Origin: Sphingomonas sp. CCH9-E2
GTDB taxonomy: Bacteria; Pseudomonadota; Alphaproteobacteria; Sphingomonadales; Sphingomonadaceae
DNA length: 17,500 nucleotides
Direction: 5' to 3'
NCBI RefSeq assembly: GCF_001557215.1
Contig: NZ_LSJM01000060.1
Coordinates: forward strand, 1 to 17,500
Position 1 is the first letter of the stretch. Each line of letters opens with the position of its first letter. The position numbers were made by a program, and so were the translations under genes. The notes beneath the pieces are model-generated. The model saw only the letters and a program-made list of their open reading frames with translations. It ran no database searches and was not told the origin of the DNA. Shown piece by piece: positions 14,817-17,500 of this stretch.

Positions 14817-14821
14817 TGAAG

Positions 14822-14865
14822 CCGGCGCAGCCCTCTACCTCTAAGGGGGGAGAGGACTGCGCCGG
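14822..14865 (-). promoter_or_regulatory. Long interrupted hairpin between DUF932 and ParB-like genes
   Basis: ccggcgcag (14822-14830) pairs with ctgcgccgg (14857-14865). Inside it cctct pairs with agagg, and cctc (14838-14841) with gggg (14846-14849), closing on taag. Eighteen pairs are interrupted by two single mismatches. It stands 24 bases after the DUF932 stop, just upstream of the conserved leader, and may be a terminator or part of the leader fold. Confidence 0.6.
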
Positions 14866-14889
14866 ACCCGAACGCGACGCCGGGGAGGA

Positions 14890-16089
14890 TCAATGGGCCG
14901 CGGCCAGCAGCTTTGCGGCCCTGGCCTCGAGGTCGAGCCGCGCATCCTGGTGCGGCCGCGCCCGCGCCAGCGCGGTGATCCCTTGGACGAAGTCGAAGAT
15001 CGAGGCGGGCGGGTGCCCCTCCTCGTCGAGCACGGTCGCAATGATCTTGCCGGTCTCCGCTTTGGAGAAGCCGCGCTTGCGCAGGAAATCCTGGCGATCC
15101 TCGTCGGTGCGCGCGACGATCCGCTGCCGGGCCGCCATGATGCCCGTCATGAAGGGCTGGGGCGACGATGTCGCGAAGCGTTCGAGCGCCGGCGCCGCCT
15201 CATGCGCGAAGCGGTTGGCGGCGAACTTCGAATGGCGGATGCTGATTTCCTCGAAGCCCTCGGCACCCCAGATGTTGCGGTTCATGCAGACCGCGCGGAG
15301 ATAGAAGCTCGCCATGCCGAGCGTCTTCGCGCCGACCTCGCTGTTCCAGCAATAGAAGCCGCGAAAGAACAGGTCCGGGTCGCCATTGGGCAGCCTGCCC
15401 GCTTCGATCGGATGCGCGTCATCGACCAGGAACAGGAAGACGTCGCGATCGCTTGCATAGAGCGTGGTGGTATCCCTGGTTACCTCGACATGCGGATTGT
15501 GCATCATGGTCGACCAGTCGAGCAGGCCCGGCACCTTCCAGCGCGTGTCGCCGGTGCCGTTGCCGGCGATGCGCATCACAGCGGCGACCAGCTCATGGTC
15601 CCAGATCCGGCCATAGTCGGGGCCGGTCACGGCCCGCAGCTCGGTGCGTCCGTCTTCGGCCTCGAGCGTCTTGATCAGCTCGCCGCGATGGCTGAGCAGT
15701 CCGTGCTGGAGGTTGATGCCGGCGAGCGGCGCGGGCAGCGCGCGCAGATAGCCCGACGGCGCACCGACAAGGCTGCACAGTTGCCCGAACGACCAATGGG
15801 TCGGGGCAACCGGTTCGTCACGGCCCGGCACGATCAGCGCGAGCCGTTCGGCATTGTCGCGGCTAGCCTCGACGCGGACCGCGCGGGTCTCGACGGTGCG
15901 GGTGGTGGCCCGCCGCGCGCGCGCCGCGACCGCGGCATGGAGGGCGTCAAGCGAGAGATAGCGCTCGTCGTCAGGGCGCGAGAACCATTCGGACGCGACG
16001 CGGCCGATGTGCGACCCGCGCGAGATATCGACCTTGTAGGCACCCGACCGCGAAGACGGCGCGGGATCGTGACTGAGGACAGTTGCCAT
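14890..16089 (-). CDS. DUF932 family protein
   Basis: The 399-aa protein shows the DUF932 plan. It opens with a short disordered start (HDPAPSSRSG), then SLDALHAAVAARARR, FGQLCSLVGAPSGYLRALP and LRAVTGPDYGRIWDHELV. The central part has the family-typical RDVFLFLVDDAHP and FRGFYCWNSEVGAKTLGM, followed by AVCMNRNIWG and HSKFAANRF. DUF932 proteins resemble phage/plasmid-encoded YfjQ/LGT_TIGR03299-like proteins and are common on alphaproteobacterial plasmids and ICEs; no biochemical role is established to my knowledge. ATG 16089 is preceded by GGAGAAG and the same structured leader as the ParB-like gene. It is the first large gene of the minus-strand block, so the block's promoter should lie at or above 16142. 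Family sure, function unknown. Confidence 0.9.
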   Translation of the reverse strand: MATVLSHDPAPSSRSGAYKVDISRGSHIGRVASEWFSRPDDERYLSLDALHAAVAARARRATTRTVETRAVRVEASRDNAERLALIVPGRDEPVAPTHWSFGQLCSLVGAPSGYLRALPAPLAGINLQHGLLSHRGELIKTLEAEDGRTELRAVTGPDYGRIWDHELVAAVMRIAGNGTGDTRWKVPGLLDWSTMMHNPHVEVTRDTTTLYASDRDVFLFLVDDAHPIEAGRLPNGDPDLFFRGFYCWNSEVGAKTLGMASFYLRAVCMNRNIWGAEGFEEISIRHSKFAANRFAHEAAPALERFATSSPQPFMTGIMAARQRIVARTDEDRQDFLRKRGFSKAETGKIIATVLDEEGHPPASIFDFVQGITALARARPHQDARLDLEARAAKLLAAAH

Positions 16090-16142
16090 GGAACTTCTCC
16101 GCGACGGGCGCCGCGAGACTCTCTCTCGGCTCCGACCCGTCA
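16090..16142 (-). promoter_or_regulatory. Conserved leader element before the DUF932 gene (copy 2)
   Basis: This 53-base twin of 14762-14816 ends at the DUF932 ATG. The outer arms are gacggg (16103-16108) and cccgtc (16136-16141). The inner CGAGA/TCTCG stem closes on GAGAG, one pair longer than in copy 1. Farther upstream both leaders also share CCGGCGTCGCG. Conservation covers noncoding bases as well as the ribosome site, which argues for function. Confidence 0.7.
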
Positions 16143-16298
16143 CGGCCGAACCGGCCGCGCTCTTCCTCTCTCGCGACGCCGGACGCAGCATCCGCAGAAG
16201 GGGTGCGGCCAGACGCGGCTGGCCGTCAGGGCAAGCCGTTCCCACTCCCTGCGTCCCGATACCAAGCGGACGAAGCAGGTCGGAAGCCGCGTCCGAAA

Positions 16299-16454
16299 TC
16301 ATTGACTGGTCGCGGGTCGCGTTCCGGCATTCGCAGCCAGCATTTCGAGGCGGGTGGCGAGCGGCGCACTGAATAGCAGGGGATCGATGCGCAGGCCGGT
16401 GCGTCGCGCATGGGCATCATAAATCTGGTCGAGCAGGTTCGGGCTCAGTTCCAA
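16299..16454 (-). CDS. Possible small protein, 51 aa, TTG start
   Basis: This minus-strand frame reads LELSPNLLDQIYDAHARR and continues GLRIDPLLFSAPLATRLEML, ending TRPATSQ. Third codon positions are mostly G or C, and the residue mix looks like a real helical protein. Its only plausible starts are TTG at 16454 or near-cognate codons, and no good ribosome site is visible. The frame is closed by TAG at 16509-16511, so it may be the remnant of a longer gene. It lies upstream of the DUF932 leader on the same strand. Confidence 0.3.
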   Translation of the reverse strand: MELSPNLLDQIYDAHARRTGLRIDPLLFSAPLATRLEMLAANAGTRPATSQ

Positions 16455-16562
16455 TCGGCGCCAGGAAGCGGTCGACGCGGTGGGCCATCGCGCCCCGACG
16501 GTCGAACGCTATTTGCGCCAAAAGGGATTGCGCTTGGCGGGACCAGTCTGCCTAAAGAGTCC

Positions 16563-16793
16563 ATGACCGCGAGCCAGCTGCAGGACCTGATGATCGTGCG
16601 CCTCGTGCGCCAGGTTGGCGGGACGCAGCGGCGCTGGCGCGCCGTGCTCGGTGCGGTCCGGGTATATGATCCCGAAACCCATTCCCATTGCAACTGGTCG
16701 CTCGCACCATCGGGCGGGACGCGCGAGATCGCCGAGGTCGAGCGGATGCTGGACGTATTGCGGCTTGAGCATCCGATCGTCAGTGCGGGTTGA
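16563..16793 (+). CDS. Small hypothetical protein, 76 aa
   Basis: The product begins MTASQLQDLMIVRLVRQVGG and ends DVLRLEHPIVSAG. The middle (RRWRAVLGAVRVYDPETHSHCNWSLAPSG) reads like a folded basic protein. I recall similar short proteins near DUF932/ParB blocks in sphingomonads, without a known function. ATG 16563 is preferred over an upstream in-frame ATG at 16410, whose added residues are low-complexity. The ribosome site is weak (AAAGAG). It is divergent from the DUF932 operon. Confidence 0.6.
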   Translation: MTASQLQDLMIVRLVRQVGGTQRRWRAVLGAVRVYDPETHSHCNWSLAPSGGTREIAEVERMLDVLRLEHPIVSAG

Positions 16794-16869
16794 CCGGGCG
16801 GGCTGCGGCATTCCGAAGGGCTGGACCGGTTGCGGGGCGACGTTGGCGACACTGCCGCATCGCTGTCAA

Positions 16870-17133
16870 TCAGGGACCTTGCCTCTCCAACGCCCGCTCG
16901 TGCCGTGCGGGCTGGGACTGTGAACGCGCAATTGTAGTGGCGTTGTGCCGCTTTGCATCCGCGCCCACCAGTTTGGTGGGCAATCCCAGCGTCGTGAGAT
17001 CCTTACGAATCTCACGCGCACGTGCAGCCTTCGCCCCCGGGTCCAATACCGCCACATTGAGGGTGCGCTCATATTTGGCGGCTTCCTCAGCGAAGCTTTT
17101 GATCAGGTTTCGTGTATCGGATTCGTTGCGCAC
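16870..17133 (-). CDS. Possible hypothetical protein, 87 aa, GTG start
   Basis: The frame reads VRNESDTRNLIKSFAEEAAK and continues RTLNVAVLDPGAKAARAREI, then LGLPTKLVGADAK. The first 60 residues look protein-like, with an alternating helix-strand pattern; the last 20 (ARSQSQPARHERALERQGP) look like read-through. The frame remains open upstream to a TGA near 17215 without an ATG, so this may be a decayed or frameshifted gene. No domain recognised. A perfect 8-bp hairpin (16963-16981) falls inside it and is explained by the codons for LPTKLVG. Confidence 0.35.
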   Translation of the reverse strand: MRNESDTRNLIKSFAEEAAKYERTLNVAVLDPGAKAARAREIRKDLTTLGLPTKLVGADAKRHNATTIARSQSQPARHERALERQGP

Positions 17134-17270
17134 AAGGCGGATGACCCGCTTGAGCGAAACAATGCTGTTGCGAGATCTGGCTCCGCAGATCGAATAGCCT
17201 TCACATTTGGTTCAATGTCCGGTGCCCTCGTTTCTCCGCTAGACTTGCATGCCAATGTGAAAAGGCGAAC

Positions 17271-17500
17271 ATGGCGACGATTACCGGAGCGGAGGCCGCG
17301 GTGCGGATGCTGCAGGCGCATGGAGTGCGGCATGTGTTCGGCCTGTGCGGCGACACCAGCCTGCCCTTCTACGATGCGCTCCACCGCCTCGACCACGGCA
17401 TTGATCATGTTCTGACCCGCGACGAGCGTAGCGCGACCTATATGGCCGATGCCTATGCGCGGGTAACGGGCCGTCCGGGGGTGTGCGAGGGGCCGAGTGG
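17271..17500 (+). CDS. Thiamine-diphosphate-dependent enzyme (acetolactate synthase-like), N-terminal fragment
   Basis: The frame is open from ATG 17271 to the window end, giving 76 residues of a protein that is usually about 550-600 long. It opens MATITGAEAAVRMLQAHGV, followed by HVFGLCGDTSLPFYDAL, then the pyrimidine-binding signature TRDERSATYMADAYARVTG and GVCEGPSG. The Glu of RDERSA matches the conserved Glu that activates the cofactor in this superfamily. Relatives include acetolactate synthase, glyoxylate carboligase and sulfoacetaldehyde acetyltransferase; the substrate cannot be decided from this part. AAAAGG upstream of the ATG serves as ribosome site. No link to the mobile genes is apparent. 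Confidence 0.88.
   Translation, partial: MATITGAEAAVRMLQAHGVRHVFGLCGDTSLPFYDALHRLDHGIDHVLTRDERSATYMADAYARVTGRPGVCEGPS

Noticed and set aside
12020..15304. A 1094-codon open frame on the plus strand
   Set aside because: It is antisense to the toprim, ParB-like and DUF932 genes, which have clear domains and ribosome sites. Its translation is Arg/Gly/Ala-rich without any domain, a GC-bias shadow.
14893..16305. A 470-codon open frame on the plus strand
   Set aside because: Exactly antisense to the DUF932 gene and without recognisable motifs.
16963..16981. Perfect 8-bp hairpin considered as a terminator
   Set aside because: It lies inside a candidate coding frame and has no T-tract; codons for LPTKLVG account for it.
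1..17500. Search for tRNA genes, CRISPR arrays, integrase, transposase or relaxase
   Set aside because: No cloverleaf, regular spaced repeats or such protein motifs were found by eye, so no element border or insertion sequence is called.

Overview
The window is GC-rich alphaproteobacterial DNA, most likely from a sphingomonad (Sphingomonas/Sphingobium/Sphingopyxis group). This rests on base composition, on a GroEL C-terminus and small-protein families of sphingomonad type, and on a plasmid/ICE-type DUF932–ParB–toprim–DUF2493 gene block. The assignment is made from recalled family features, not from a search.

Layout. (1) 1-1300: the C-terminal part of a groEL gene. Its upstream end is replaced by a near-perfect fold-back of its own sequence. 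It is followed by a hairpin, one or two very small minus-strand genes and an operator-like palindrome. (2) 1299-2000: a spacer with no convincing gene. (3) 2001-8765: five plus-strand genes, visibly less GC-rich than the rest. They encode a DUF4935-type PIN protein, an 869-aa protein with two GHKL ATPase modules and a histidine-kinase-like His box, a receiver-domain protein, an HNH nuclease and an NPPF-class adenine DNA methyltransferase. The last four overlap at their start and stop codons. (4) 8766-9005: a convergent spacer. (5) 9006-16089: a minus-strand accessory module read in the order DUF932, ParB-like, toprim, DUF2493 (SLOG), sigma region 4-like HTH, nucleotidyltransferase-HEPN fusion. 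Its spacers are full of hairpins, and a near-identical leader stands directly before the DUF932 and ParB genes. (6) 16090-17500: small hypothetical genes and the start of a thiamine-diphosphate enzyme that runs off the window.

The most interesting unit is region 3. A methyltransferase plus an HNH nuclease is the content of a restriction-modification system. Here they are translationally coupled to a two-module GHKL ATPase and a receiver protein with the phosphoacceptor Asp, Thr/Ser and Lys in place, and preceded by a PIN nuclease. I do not recognise this combination as a named defence system. The reading that the ATPase/receiver pair gates the nuclease or methylase is inference. Region 5 looks like the maintenance block of a plasmid or integrative element. 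No integrase, relaxase, transposase, tRNA or CRISPR array was found, so element borders cannot be placed.
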